This document shows, piece after piece, positions 7,489 through 15,442 of a stretch of 64,000 nucleotides of DNA (positions within the stretch are counted from its first letter, which is position 1; each line of letters starts with the position of its first letter). The DNA comes from DATCJY01 sp036562565 (GTDB lineage: Bacteria; Bacteroidota; Bacteroidia; Flavobacteriales_D; Sanyastnellaceae): contig DATCJY010000043.1 of the NCBI GenBank assembly GCA_036562565.1, forward strand, positions 8,087 through 72,086, read 5' to 3'. The translations under genes and the position numbers were made by a program. The notes under the pieces were generated by a model, which ran no database searches, was not told the origin of the DNA, and was given only the letters and a program-made list of their open reading frames with translations.

Positions 7489-9354
7489 ATGAAAAAACTT
7501 ATTTTTATTGCACTCGCGGTGCTATTTATGCAAAGTACTCAGGCTCAAACTTTCCGCTGGCAACAACGAGCTGACTACAAAATGGACATCGACTTTGATC
7601 ATAACAAGCACCGTTATACCGGAAAACAAACTCTCACATATACCAACAATTCACCTGAGGCATTGACCAAGGTGTTTTACCATTTATATTTCAATGCATT
7701 TCAACCGGGAAGTTCTATGGACTACCGTTCCCGCCATATTGAAGATGCTGACCCTCGCGTTGCAGACCGCATATACAACCTCAAAGAAGATGAAATAGGC
7801 TATATGCATGTAAAAAGCTTGAAAGTAGATGGCAAGGAAGTCAGTTATTTTGAGAACGAAACGATACTTGAAGTGACTCTTAACAAGCCGATTGCATCAG
7901 GCTCCAAAGCCGTTTTTGAAATGGAGTTTGAAGGACAAGTGCCACTACAGATTCGCAGAAGCGGACGCAACAATGCCGAAGGTATCGACTACAGTATGAC
8001 CCAATGGTATCCTAAAATGTGCCAGTATGATGAAAGAGGATGGCACGCCAATCCTTACATCGGTCGTGAATTCTACGGCATCTGGGGTGACTTTGAAGTG
8101 AATCTCACCATTGATGCCAAATACGTTGTAGCTGCTACCGGTATCCTTCAGAACCCTGCCGAGATAGGTCATGGCTATATCGATGAAAGTAAAGTGAAAA
8201 GACCGAAAGGCGACAAACTCACTTGGAAATTCAAAGCCTCAAACGTACATGACTTCGCTTGGGCTGCTGACCCTGACTACGTTCATGAAACCATCAAAGT
8301 AGACAACAGCAATATCACCTTGCGCTTTTTTTACCAAAAGAATGAACCATATAGTCAAACTTGGAAAGAGATGCAACCACTTGCTGCAAGAGGTTTTGAT
8401 TACCTCAACAAGAACTTTGGTATGTATCCCTATTCAGAATACAGCATTATCCAAGGTGGAGATGGTGGTATGGAATACCCGATGGCTACATTGATTACGG
8501 GAAACAGAAAGCTTCCGAGCCTGGTAGGAGTTACCATCCACGAAGCTGCACACTCTTGGTTCCAAGGGGTACTAGCTTTTGACGAAAGTCATTATTACTG
8601 GATGGACGAAGGTTTCACCAGTTTCGCAACCTCGGAAGTTATGGACATGCTCTTCCAAAGTTCAACCTCAGGTGAACCGCACAAAAACGCATACCGTAAC
8701 TACTACGCCATTGTAAAAGAAGGAAAAGAAGAAGCATTGGACACGCATGCTGACCACTTCATCACCAACGATGCTTATAGCACAGCTGCTTATAGCAAAG
8801 GACAGGTTTATCTAGCTCAATTGGAATATGTAGTAGGTACACATGCATTCCGCAGCGCAATGCTTGATTTTTACAATACATGGAAATTCAAACATCCTAA
8901 TGCGAATGACTTCTTGCGCGTGATGGAAAAACACAGCGGTATGGAGCTCGATTGGTATAACGAGTATTTTGTAAACACTACCAAGACTATTGATTACGCC
9001 TTATCAGGCATGGTAACTGAAGGCGATAAAACCCTCTTTCTCCTCAAGCGAAAAGGTTTGATGCCAATGCCTTTGGATGTAGAGGTTGTCTATATGGACA
9101 ACACCAAACAGATGTTCCACATACCGCTGGACATCATGAGAGGGGAAAAGGCAGCCAACGGATACAAAGGAAAATGGACAGTACTCGAAGATTGGGCATG
9201 GGTGAAAGAAACCTACCTTTTGGAAATTCCGGGAGATGTTAAGAACATCAAGAGCGTTGTGATTGATCCGAGTAACCGCTTAGCCGATATCGACCGATCC
9301 AATAATGCCATCACCCTAGGTGGCGACATACGTCTTTTCTTCAGTAACGAATAA
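7489..9354 (+). CDS. exported M1-family zinc metallopeptidase
   Basis: 621 residues with a signal peptide (KKLIFIALAVLFMQSTQAQ). It has the M1 aminopeptidase organisation: an N-terminal beta domain with YKMDIDFDHNKHRYTGKQTL, then GGMEYPMATLI standing for the GxMEN substrate motif. The zinc site follows as HEAAHSWFQ with His351, Glu352, His355 and the third ligand Glu374 in DEGFTSFA, exactly 18 residues later. The catalytic domain continues with AYSKGQVYLAQLEYVVG. It probably removes N-terminal residues from peptides in the periplasm. The C-terminal helical domain is short, as in Bacteroidota members. bioY starts six bases downstream, so the two are likely cotranscribed. Confidence 0.93.
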   Translation: MKKLIFIALAVLFMQSTQAQTFRWQQRADYKMDIDFDHNKHRYTGKQTLTYTNNSPEALTKVFYHLYFNAFQPGSSMDYRSRHIEDADPRVADRIYNLKEDEIGYMHVKSLKVDGKEVSYFENETILEVTLNKPIASGSKAVFEMEFEGQVPLQIRRSGRNNAEGIDYSMTQWYPKMCQYDERGWHANPYIGREFYGIWGDFEVNLTIDAKYVVAATGILQNPAEIGHGYIDESKVKRPKGDKLTWKFKASNVHDFAWAADPDYVHETIKVDNSNITLRFFYQKNEPYSQTWKEMQPLAARGFDYLNKNFGMYPYSEYSIIQGGDGGMEYPMATLITGNRKLPSLVGVTIHEAAHSWFQGVLAFDESHYYWMDEGFTSFATSEVMDMLFQSSTSGEPHKNAYRNYYAIVKEGKEEALDTHADHFITNDAYSTAAYSKGQVYLAQLEYVVGTHAFRSAMLDFYNTWKFKHPNANDFLRVMEKHSGMELDWYNEYFVNTTKTIDYALSGMVTEGDKTLFLLKRKGLMPMPLDVEVVYMDNTKQMFHIPLDIMRGEKAANGYKGKWTVLEDWAWVKETYLLEIPGDVKNIKSVVIDPSNRLADIDRSNNAITLGGDIRLFFSNE

Positions 9355-9360
9355 TAAAGC

Positions 9361-9930
9361 ATGCTCAACAAATACATGCGTCTGCACCAAGACGCAACCA
9401 CAGATTTCATACTGAAACTGCTCGTTTCTATTGCACTGTTGATGCTGCTGGCACCAATGGTATTGGATGTGAAAGGCATTGTACCCATAACCCTGCAGTC
9501 ATTGATGGTACTCTTCGGAGCCATTGCCTTCGGGTGGAAGACCGGTCTCATTGCCGTGGTGGTTTACATCGCAGCCGGAGCAGCCGGAGTACCCGTATTT
9601 GCGGGTTATACCAGTGGAGTGAATGCTGTTTTTGGCCCTTTCGGAGGTTTTTTCTTCGGGTTCCTAGCGGCAGCCATCATTAGCGGATACTTGGCAGAGC
9701 TCGAACGGTTTCAGAAAGCCATTCCGGCCATGATGGTGTGGATATTAGGACATGGCATCATTCTACTTTTAGGTGTATTGTGGATGTCGCGTTTCGACCC
9801 CGATGGGTGGTATGAAAAACTCAAAATGATGGTTCCCGGAGCGATAGTGAAGAGCTTGATAGGCGCATTGATTATTCAGCTCATCATCAAATTTTACACC
9901 CGGGATGGCAAGCGCGCATTTGAAGATTAG
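9361..9930 (+). CDS. bioY: biotin transporter BioY
   Basis: S-component of the biotin ECF transporter, 189 residues and about six membrane helices. The family core is clear: VPITLQSLMVLFGAIAFGW, then AAGAAGVPVFAGYTSG and FGPFGGFFFGFLAAAIISGY, which carry the biotin-binding and helix-packing glycines. It imports biotin across the inner membrane, usually sharing an energising EcfA/T module encoded elsewhere; none lies in this window. The ATG at 9361 sits six bases after the peptidase stop; an ATG five codons later is also possible. No biotin-responsive BirA operator was seen. The transcript is closed by the terminator at 9964-9998. Confidence 0.95.
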   Translation: MLNKYMRLHQDATTDFILKLLVSIALLMLLAPMVLDVKGIVPITLQSLMVLFGAIAFGWKTGLIAVVVYIAAGAAGVPVFAGYTSGVNAVFGPFGGFFFGFLAAAIISGYLAELERFQKAIPAMMVWILGHGIILLLGVLWMSRFDPDGWYEKLKMMVPGAIVKSLIGALIIQLIIKFYTRDGKRAFED

Positions 9931-9963
9931 AAGCATTTGCTAAAAACCGAATTATATGCATCA

Positions 9964-9998
9964 AAGAAGGCCTGTTGTGTAACAGGCCTTCTTGTTTT
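9964..9998 (+). terminator. intrinsic terminator after bioY
   Basis: A 13-bp perfect stem (AAGAAGGCCTGTT with AACAGGCCTTCTT), loop GTGT, followed by GTTTT. Thirty-four bases beyond the bioY stop. Confidence 0.88.
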
Positions 9999-10149
9999 GT
10001 AATTCCAACAGGGCACATTGCCCCAACTTAAAGAAGCTTATTCACTACCTAGAGGTGGAAAAAATTTCGCTTCCTATTAACACTTAAAAACGAGTAAACG
10101 ATTATCTTGCATAGGCTTAAGAAATTTAAGCCCCTTAAAACACCTAAAC

Positions 10150-10461
10150 ATGGCTACAACAAGAGAAGAAATCAGACAAGCCATTCACGACTTACTGAAT
10201 GATGTAATAGAACAAGGATTTCATCATCTCGTGAATCATCCTCAGCAAAGTATTGAGCTCAATGAGATAATCAGTGAGGCCACACAGGAGCTCAACTACC
10301 AACTTCTAAAAGTGGATTCGCACGATTTCCCTGAAGATTCGGAAGCCATATATGAGCACTACCAAAACATTTCGCGCGATACACAGCGCAGCAGCTTGCA
10401 ACTTCTTTCGCGCCTTCAGAAAGTGAGAGAGGTGGCTAACCCGCGTTTGCGCAGGGCTTAG
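10150..10461 (+). CDS. small helical protein of unknown function
   Basis: 103 residues, no signal peptide and no membrane segment. The sequence is strongly helical and charged (TREEIRQAIHDLLNDVIEQ, then EATQELNYQLLKV and LQLLSRLQKVREVA), ending in a basic PRLRRA tail. I do not recognise the family. A hairpin with a 7-bp stem (GGCTTAA/TTAAGCC, 10114-10132) lies just ahead of the start, with no U-run behind it. The stop overlaps the stop of the convergent gene in the shared TTAG at 10458-10461. Codon usage matches neighbours, so I accept it as coding. Confidence 0.6.
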   Translation: MATTREEIRQAIHDLLNDVIEQGFHHLVNHPQQSIELNEIISEATQELNYQLLKVDSHDFPEDSEAIYEHYQNISRDTQRSSLQLLSRLQKVREVANPRLRRA

Positions 10462-10979
10462 AGACTATTCACCATCTTGCTCACCTGTTTAATATCGTTT
10501 TTGAGATATCCCTTGGTATCGTAACGCTTAGCCTCATTCAAGTGCATGACGGCCTCGCGCTTTTTGCGTCTGTTGGCGGCAATCACCGCTAAGTTGAGAT
10601 AAACAGCCGCCTTGTCATGGTCGAGGCGAAGACCATGGCTAAGCGCCTGTCTGAAATTCTTTTCGCTCTGAGCCAAGCTGCGATTCTGAATTTCAGTTGT
10701 ACCCAATAGAAAATAGTAATACCCTTTCTGACTCTTCCATAGATGGTTGGGATTGATTTTTTGCAACCATTCATTGGCCTTAGCCATGTTTTGCTGACGC
10801 AATTGCCAAAAAGCGAGAATCAGACGGATGCTTCTCCAAGCCAGCAAGCCCAAGATAGCAGTGAGCAAGAGCATACCAATGCCTTGTCCCCAGTATCCGG
10901 TGGCAAAAAGATAAACGGTATAGGCCAAAGAAGCTAGGGCCACTAAAATTTTTATGATGCGAGTATCTATAGCTTTCAT
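10458..10979 (-). CDS. membrane-anchored TPR-like protein
   Basis: 173 residues from the ATG at 10979 (MKAIDTRIIKILVALA); an ATG seven codons upstream is possible but adds nothing hydrophobic. Two membrane helices lie in the first 65 residues (ILVALASLAYTVYLFATGYW and GMLLLTAILGLLAWRSIRLIL). They are followed by a soluble region with tetratricopeptide-like repeats (YYYFLLGTTEIQNRSLAQSEKNF, AVYLNLAVIAANRRKKREAV). It probably scaffolds protein contacts at the inner membrane; no partner is indicated. Its tail overlaps the preceding convergent gene by four bases. Confidence 0.68.
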   Translation of the reverse strand: MKAIDTRIIKILVALASLAYTVYLFATGYWGQGIGMLLLTAILGLLAWRSIRLILAFWQLRQQNMAKANEWLQKINPNHLWKSQKGYYYFLLGTTEIQNRSLAQSEKNFRQALSHGLRLDHDKAAVYLNLAVIAANRRKKREAVMHLNEAKRYDTKGYLKNDIKQVSKMVNSL

Positions 10980-11111
10980 GATTGCAAAAATGTCCGCCAA
11001 AAGCGGGGCCGCAAAGCTAATACATCACCGGGGATAAAGTAGAATTTAAAACGAATGGAGAAGAAGAATTGAATGCAATCAAGTAGATAAATAAAATAGA
11101 TATTTATAGTC

Positions 11112-11140
11112 AAAAAAAAAGCCTCAACTTTCGTTGAGGC
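11112..11140 (-). terminator. intrinsic terminator after tRNA-Asp
   Basis: Minus strand: 8-bp stem GCCTCAAC/GTTGAGGC, loop GAAA, then nine T. It begins 11 bases after the 3' end of the tRNA. Confidence 0.92.
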
Positions 11141-11150
11141 TTTTGCTTTG

Positions 11151-11224
11151 CGGTCGGGACGGGACTCGAACCCGCGACCCCATGCGTGACAGGCATGTAT
11201 TCTAACCAACTGAACTACCCGACC
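11151..11224 (-). tRNA. tRNA-Asp (anticodon GTC)
   Basis: A 74-base cloverleaf. The acceptor stem is GGTCGGG/CCCGACC with discriminator G, the D-arm TTCAGTTGGTTAGAA, the anticodon loop CTGTCAC inside the stem CATGC/GCATG, and the T-arm GGGTTCGAGTCCC. No CCA is encoded after the discriminator. G73 and the GTC anticodon are the aspartate identity elements. It is an isolated gene with its own promoter and terminator. Confidence 0.97.
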
Positions 11225-11277
11225 GATTCTCATCGTTACTGTTACAGCGCCTTTGCGTTGTATCGTTCAAAGCGGTG

Positions 11278-11308
11278 GCAAAAGTAATACTATTTCTCCC
11301 CAACGCAA
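11278..11308 (-). promoter_or_regulatory. promoter of tRNA-Asp (TTG-N19-TACTTTTGC)
   Basis: Minus strand: TTG at 11306-11308 and TACTTTTGC at 11278-11286, spaced 19 bases, matching the Bacteroidota consensus in full. It predicts a 5' leader of about 50 bases before the mature tRNA. The same nine bases precede tRNA-Ser. Confidence 0.7.
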
Positions 11309-11354
11309 GTGTTTTCAGAAAAAAAAATCACCTTTTTTCTTAATCGTTTGACTA

Positions 11355-12284
11355 CTAACGATAAACACTTCGTTCTTCTTCGTCATTGTACATACTTACA
11401 TAACTGTTGTATCGGCTTTCGGCCACTTCTCCCTCTTCCAAAGCTCGCAATACTGCACATCCCGGCTCATTCATGTGAAGGCAATTGTGAAACTTACATT
11501 CGGGCAACAAGGCAAAGAACTCTTTGAAATGATGATGCAATTCATCTTTAGGGATATCCACTAGACCAAATCCTTTAATACCGGGAGTGTCCACAATATA
11601 CCCACCGAATGGTAGCTCATGCATTTCAGCAAACGTGGTGGTGTGTTGGCCCTTGTTACTGGATTCACTCACTTCACCTATACGAAGGTTCTTGCCCGGT
11701 ATGAAATGATTGATCAGTGATGATTTCCCTGTTGCACTGTGGCCGGAAATCAATGTGATATTATCCTTAAGTACGGCCTTTAACTCATCGAGTCCTATGC
11801 CGGTGACCAACGATGAGTTGATGCATTGATAACCAATTCGCGAATAGACCTCTTGAAGCTCAGCAAGCTCTTCTAGCTCTTCGTCATTGTATTGGTCCAT
11901 TTTGTGAAATACAATCGTTACCGGCACATCGTAGGCATCTGCCGTAACGAGGAAGCGGTCAATAAATCCCGGAGTAGTTTGCGGTCGGGTAAGCGTCACT
12001 ACAAGCAATGCCCTGTCCAAGTTGGCCGCAATGATTTGAGCTTCTTTCGACAGGTTGACGGATTTCCGAATGATATAATTCTTGCGCGGCTCAATCTTAT
12101 GAATGCTGCCTTCCGTCTCACTTTCCAACTCAAAATGCACGATGTCTCCTGCTGCAACAGGATTGGTAGTGGATCGACCTTCCAACCGAATTTTTCCACG
12201 TACTTGACAAGGATAGACTTTGCCATCTTCACCTTTTACATCATACCATTTACCGGTTGACTTGAGTACTAATCCCTTTTGCAT
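11355..12284 (-). CDS. rsgA: ribosome small-subunit-dependent GTPase A
   Basis: Late 30S maturation GTPase (YjeQ), 309 residues. An N-terminal OB-fold (residues 1-75) binds the subunit. The circularly permuted GTPase domain follows with G4 FHKMDQ (His127-Lys128-x-Asp130 in place of NKxD), P-loop GHSATGKSSLIN from 181, and G3 DTPGIKGFG from 232. The C-terminal zinc finger uses Cys263, Cys268, His270 and Cys276 (CKFHNCLHMNEPGC). Glutamine or hydrophobic GAP residues are absent, as normal for the family. It is the last gene of the nrnA-FKBP-FKBP-rsgA operon, six bases after the preceding stop. Confidence 0.97.
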   Translation of the reverse strand: MQKGLVLKSTGKWYDVKGEDGKVYPCQVRGKIRLEGRSTTNPVAAGDIVHFELESETEGSIHKIEPRKNYIIRKSVNLSKEAQIIAANLDRALLVVTLTRPQTTPGFIDRFLVTADAYDVPVTIVFHKMDQYNDEELEELAELQEVYSRIGYQCINSSLVTGIGLDELKAVLKDNITLISGHSATGKSSLINHFIPGKNLRIGEVSESSNKGQHTTTFAEMHELPFGGYIVDTPGIKGFGLVDIPKDELHHHFKEFFALLPECKFHNCLHMNEPGCAVLRALEEGEVAESRYNSYVSMYNDEEERSVYR

Positions 12285-12290
12285 GCCTTA

Positions 12291-13244
12291 TTACTTTCTT
12301 CGTTTGGATGCCCATGCTGTGTTGTATTCATCCTCCGTCACTACCTCTTTCACACGCACGCGCAAGTACACGGGTGTGTTGCGCGGTACAATGCCTGAAG
12401 AGCTACCTTGCTCACCAAATGCAAGGTAGGAGGGAAGATAAATTGTTGCCTCGTCACCTTCGCCCATGAAGCTCAACCCATATTGAAATCCGCCAATCAA
12501 TTGCCCCGGTTTGCCAAATATGAACTGCATGCTGGTTGTATCATCAAGTTGTTCTCCATTGAAGAGAAATGTATTCCATTCCAAGCTCACCAAGCGCCCG
12601 ACTTTGATGCTGTCACCATTCAAACGTTTTTCAAATTGAATGAAACAATCACCATGCTTTTCATAGGTATGATGCGGTGTATTCATCAGATATAACTCAA
12701 TGGCTTCAGGTTCCGAAATCTCTTGGTGTTGAGCCATGCTCATGAGGTAGTTGCGATATGCTTTCTCATCGAAGGTTTTCTGCAAATCCAAGGTCAGTTG
12801 TATGGCCTCTTGCGGTGAATAGATGGAAGTATCCGCATATGCAGCGATATATGTATTATCTATTTCCGAAAAAGGCACTATCAATGTGATTTGGTCACCG
12901 CATTTCATGGTTGCCAGCTCTGCGGCAACACGCAAGCCTATGGCATCACCCGAGGCAGGTTGTGTCTGTATTGCATGATGATGCAAGGTGAAAGTGTATC
13001 CTGTGTCCTGGCCTTCAGCTTTTTTGTAAGCCACCTGCATCACAAAGAAGTCGGCTTCTTTCAAATCCGGCTCGCAATCACCGAATTTGTCCAAGCGCTT
13101 GTAGATTCCACTTTCTGTTTTCTCAAAACCCGGATACTTATCACATGAAGTAATAAAGAATACTATGGACAACAGAAGTGAAAACTTCAGCGCAGGATTG
13201 TCCAATATATTTTTCAAATGTTGAGTCATGGGACTTGGAATCAT
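12291..13244 (-). CDS. FKBP-type peptidyl-prolyl isomerase lipoprotein
   Basis: 317 residues with a lipoprotein signal (LKFSLLLSIVFFITSC, Cys about residue 34). The C-terminal 100 residues form a good FKBP domain: GKPGQLIGGFQYGLSFMGEG, then LPSYLAFGEQG and GIVPRNTPVYLRVRVKEV. The N-terminal half resembles a degenerate FKBP unit (residues about 45-150) lacking most active-site aromatics. It likely folds or chaperones exported proteins in the periplasm. The start ATG overlaps the stop of the gldI-like gene in ATGA, so the two are translationally coupled; a second ATG five codons in is less likely for that reason. Confidence 0.9.
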   Translation of the reverse strand: MIPSPMTQHLKNILDNPALKFSLLLSIVFFITSCDKYPGFEKTESGIYKRLDKFGDCEPDLKEADFFVMQVAYKKAEGQDTGYTFTLHHHAIQTQPASGDAIGLRVAAELATMKCGDQITLIVPFSEIDNTYIAAYADTSIYSPQEAIQLTLDLQKTFDEKAYRNYLMSMAQHQEISEPEAIELYLMNTPHHTYEKHGDCFIQFEKRLNGDSIKVGRLVSLEWNTFLFNGEQLDDTTSMQFIFGKPGQLIGGFQYGLSFMGEGDEATIYLPSYLAFGEQGSSSGIVPRNTPVYLRVRVKEVVTEDEYNTAWASKRRK

Positions 13245-13777
13245 TGAATGGCAATTAGGTGAATATCATAAAGGACGGATGCATTAGGCGGAATCTTTCC
13301 TGAGTCACCACTGAAGCCAAAGGCCAAGTGAGAAGGGAAGATGAACTTGGCGCGTTCGCCTGTCTTCATGAGTTGAAGGGCTTCGTGCAAACCCGTTTCC
13401 ACGTTGTCACGGCCAATGCGCACGTATTTGGGCTTATCATCGGTTGTGCGATAAACCACTTTGCCATCCAACAACGAGATGGTGTAGGAGATAAGTGCGA
13501 TATCATTTTCCTGTGCACGCTCACCGTTGGAGCGTTCGTAAATCCAGTAACGCAGGCCTGTACTAGTAGTTTCCATAGGCCATTTGCGCTCTTCAATGTA
13601 TTTGTCAATCTCTTTTATTTCCTTCTCATGCATTTTTTTATTGCTCTTTATCAGCTCTTTTTTCATGCGTGCGATATCGACATCGGTCATGTCCTTCTTA
13701 TCAGAACAGCCGTTACATCCCATGGCACATGCAATGATGAGCGCAAAGAATATTTTGGAAGAAAAAAGTTTAATCAT
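13241..13777 (-). CDS. GldI-like FKBP-type peptidyl-prolyl isomerase lipoprotein
   Basis: 178 residues. It has a lipoprotein signal (FFALIIACAMGC), a charged helical linker rich in Lys/Glu (MKKELIKSNKKMHEKEIKEI) and a single FKBP domain from about residue 70 with VVYRTTDD, GLHEALQLMKTGERAKFIFP, HLAFGFSGD and IPPNASVLYDIHLI. Size, lipid anchor and linker match GldI, a periplasmic prolyl isomerase tied to gliding motility and type IX secretion in Flavobacteria. I see no other gld or spr gene in the window, so a gliding role is inference. It follows the nrnA stop without a gap. Confidence 0.85.
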   Translation of the reverse strand: MIKLFSSKIFFALIIACAMGCNGCSDKKDMTDVDIARMKKELIKSNKKMHEKEIKEIDKYIEERKWPMETTSTGLRYWIYERSNGERAQENDIALISYTISLLDGKVVYRTTDDKPKYVRIGRDNVETGLHEALQLMKTGERAKFIFPSHLAFGFSGDSGKIPPNASVLYDIHLIAIQ

Positions 13778-14809
13778 TCAGGATTGAGCAATTTGTTCTT
13801 TTATAGCAATACATTGTTGTTTGAAACGCTCGATGGCTTCATGCAAAGGTTTTGGGAAGCTGCCACCGGCTGCATTCATGTGGCCACCACCGTTCCAACC
13901 ATTGCGAGCAAAGGTGTTCACGTCAAAGCTACCTTTGGAGCGAAAGGAAATTTTCACCTTTTCCGCATCCTCGCGGAAGAAAGCTGAGAGTTTCACTCCT
14001 TGAATGCTCAGCGCCTGATTTACGAGGCTTTCGGTATCACCGGATTGCGCATTAAAGCTAAGCAACTCTTCTTGGCTCAATGAAATGATGGCCGTGGCAC
14101 ATTCAGGCAACACCTCAAGCTTTTGGCTCAGCGCATAACCCACAAGGCGCATGCGGTTGAGTGAATTGTTATCATAAATCTCACGGTGAATGCGTGCATG
14201 GTCCATTCCTAAAGCAATGAGTTCTCCCGCAATTTCATGTGTTCCTTTGGTCACTGAAGGAAAGCGAAAAGAACCACTATCGGTCATGATACCTGCATAA
14301 ATACACTCAGCAGCAGCAATGTTGAGACGTGTTTTCCAACCTGCTGCTACCACGGTTTTATAAACCAATTCAGCCGTGCTGCATGCAGATGTATCACTAT
14401 AAGTTACAGCTGCAAAACCTTCAGGTTGTTGGTGGTGATCTATCAAAACGAATTTTGCGGAGGCATTGCGCAAAGCCGCTTCCATCGAAGCACCTACACG
14501 GCTTAAGTTGTTATAGTCGAGTGAAAAGATAAGCTCAGCTTCGGCAATCAAGTTAGCTGCCTGCTCCTGTGCATTTTCAAATATCACAATTTCCGGATAA
14601 CCTTGCAGAAACTGAAGAAAGTAGGGCACATTGTCCGGTAGAATCACCACCGGTTGCTTGCCCACACTTTTCAATACATGATACATGGCAAGGGCAGAAC
14701 CAATGGCATCGCCATCAGGTGATTTATGAGAGGTGATGATGATTTTCTCTGATTGATTCACCAACTGAAGGAGTTGTTCTACTTCAGCAGTACTTAATAA
14801 ATATGACAT
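13778..14809 (-). CDS. nrnA: DHH-family bifunctional oligoribonuclease / pAp phosphatase
   Basis: 343 residues, cytoplasmic. It degrades nano-RNAs of two to five bases and hydrolyses 3'-phosphoadenosine 5'-phosphate. DHH-domain metal motifs are SHKSPDGDAIGS (27-38), SLDYNN with Asp98, and DHH at 124-126. These are followed by SGSFRFPSVTKGTH and the DHHA1 domain ending in the RNA-binding GGGHMNAAGG. It is first in an operon with two FKBP lipoproteins and rsgA; nrnA next to gldI is common in Bacteroidota. A TAATTTTG box ends four bases before the ATG, so translation may be almost leaderless. Confidence 0.95.
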   Translation of the reverse strand: MSYLLSTAEVEQLLQLVNQSEKIIITSHKSPDGDAIGSALAMYHVLKSVGKQPVVILPDNVPYFLQFLQGYPEIVIFENAQEQAANLIAEAELIFSLDYNNLSRVGASMEAALRNASAKFVLIDHHQQPEGFAAVTYSDTSACSTAELVYKTVVAAGWKTRLNIAAAECIYAGIMTDSGSFRFPSVTKGTHEIAGELIALGMDHARIHREIYDNNSLNRMRLVGYALSQKLEVLPECATAIISLSQEELLSFNAQSGDTESLVNQALSIQGVKLSAFFREDAEKVKISFRSKGSFDVNTFARNGWNGGGHMNAAGGSFPKPLHEAIERFKQQCIAIKEQIAQS

Positions 14810-14853
14810 GGTACAAAATTAGGGAGGCAGAATATACATGCGGGAAATCGCGT

Positions 14854-14862
14854 TAAACTTGC
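14854..14862 (+). promoter_or_regulatory. putative -7 promoter box TAAACTTGC for the DUF6702 protein
   Basis: TAAACTTGC, one base from TAnnTTTGC, 18 bases before the ATG at 14881. It sits in the 71-base divergent gap from nrnA. Confidence 0.35.
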
Positions 14863-14880
14863 CCGTCAATTTATAAACAC

Positions 14881-15372
14881 ATGAAAAGGTTCTTAATACT
14901 GCTCTTGTTATTGCCACTTTACTCAGCCACTGCACACAAATTTTATGTTAGCAAAACCGTGATTGAGTACAATCCGCGCAGTGAAGCCTTTGAAATCATG
15001 TGCAAGATTTTTACCGATGATTTGGAGCTGGCCATCGGCAGTACGGATGAAAATCCCATTCGCTTGGGCACATCAAAAGAGCCAGCCAATGCCGATGCAC
15101 TCATTGAGGAGTATGTGCGCAAGCACTTCAAAATCAAATACAACGATGAACCTGTTCACCTGGCATTTATAGGGAAAGAAGCGGAAGCAGATCTCACATA
15201 TATTTATTTCGAATTCTACAAACCACAAGAGTACAATACCATAACTGTGGAAAGCACCATCCTATATGAGCACTTCCACGACCAGCAAAACATCGTTGAC
15301 CTGCGCGCAAATGCTTCTACCAAGACTGTGATATTGACAAAGGACCGACCACGCGAAGTGATTTTCAGGTAA
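14881..15372 (+). CDS. exported DUF6702 protein
   Basis: 163 residues with a signal peptide (KRFLILLLLLPLYSATA). The mature start AHKFYVSKTVIEYNPRS and the later FEIMCKIFTDDLELAI and LTYIYFEFYKPQEYNTITVES are the conserved parts of DUF6702, a small periplasmic beta-rich family of Bacteroidota with no known function. In this family the gene often lies beside an M1 peptidase; here the M1 gene is 5.5 kb away. It is divergent from nrnA and its stop is 70 bases before the transporter. Confidence 0.8.
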   Translation: MKRFLILLLLLPLYSATAHKFYVSKTVIEYNPRSEAFEIMCKIFTDDLELAIGSTDENPIRLGTSKEPANADALIEEYVRKHFKIKYNDEPVHLAFIGKEAEADLTYIYFEFYKPQEYNTITVESTILYEHFHDQQNIVDLRANASTKTVILTKDRPREVIFR

Positions 15373-15442
15373 AGGTACCAGCGTTGATAACATCAAAGGC
15401 TTATATTCATAGCCCTATTTAAATAAAGAGACCCCCGTTTGT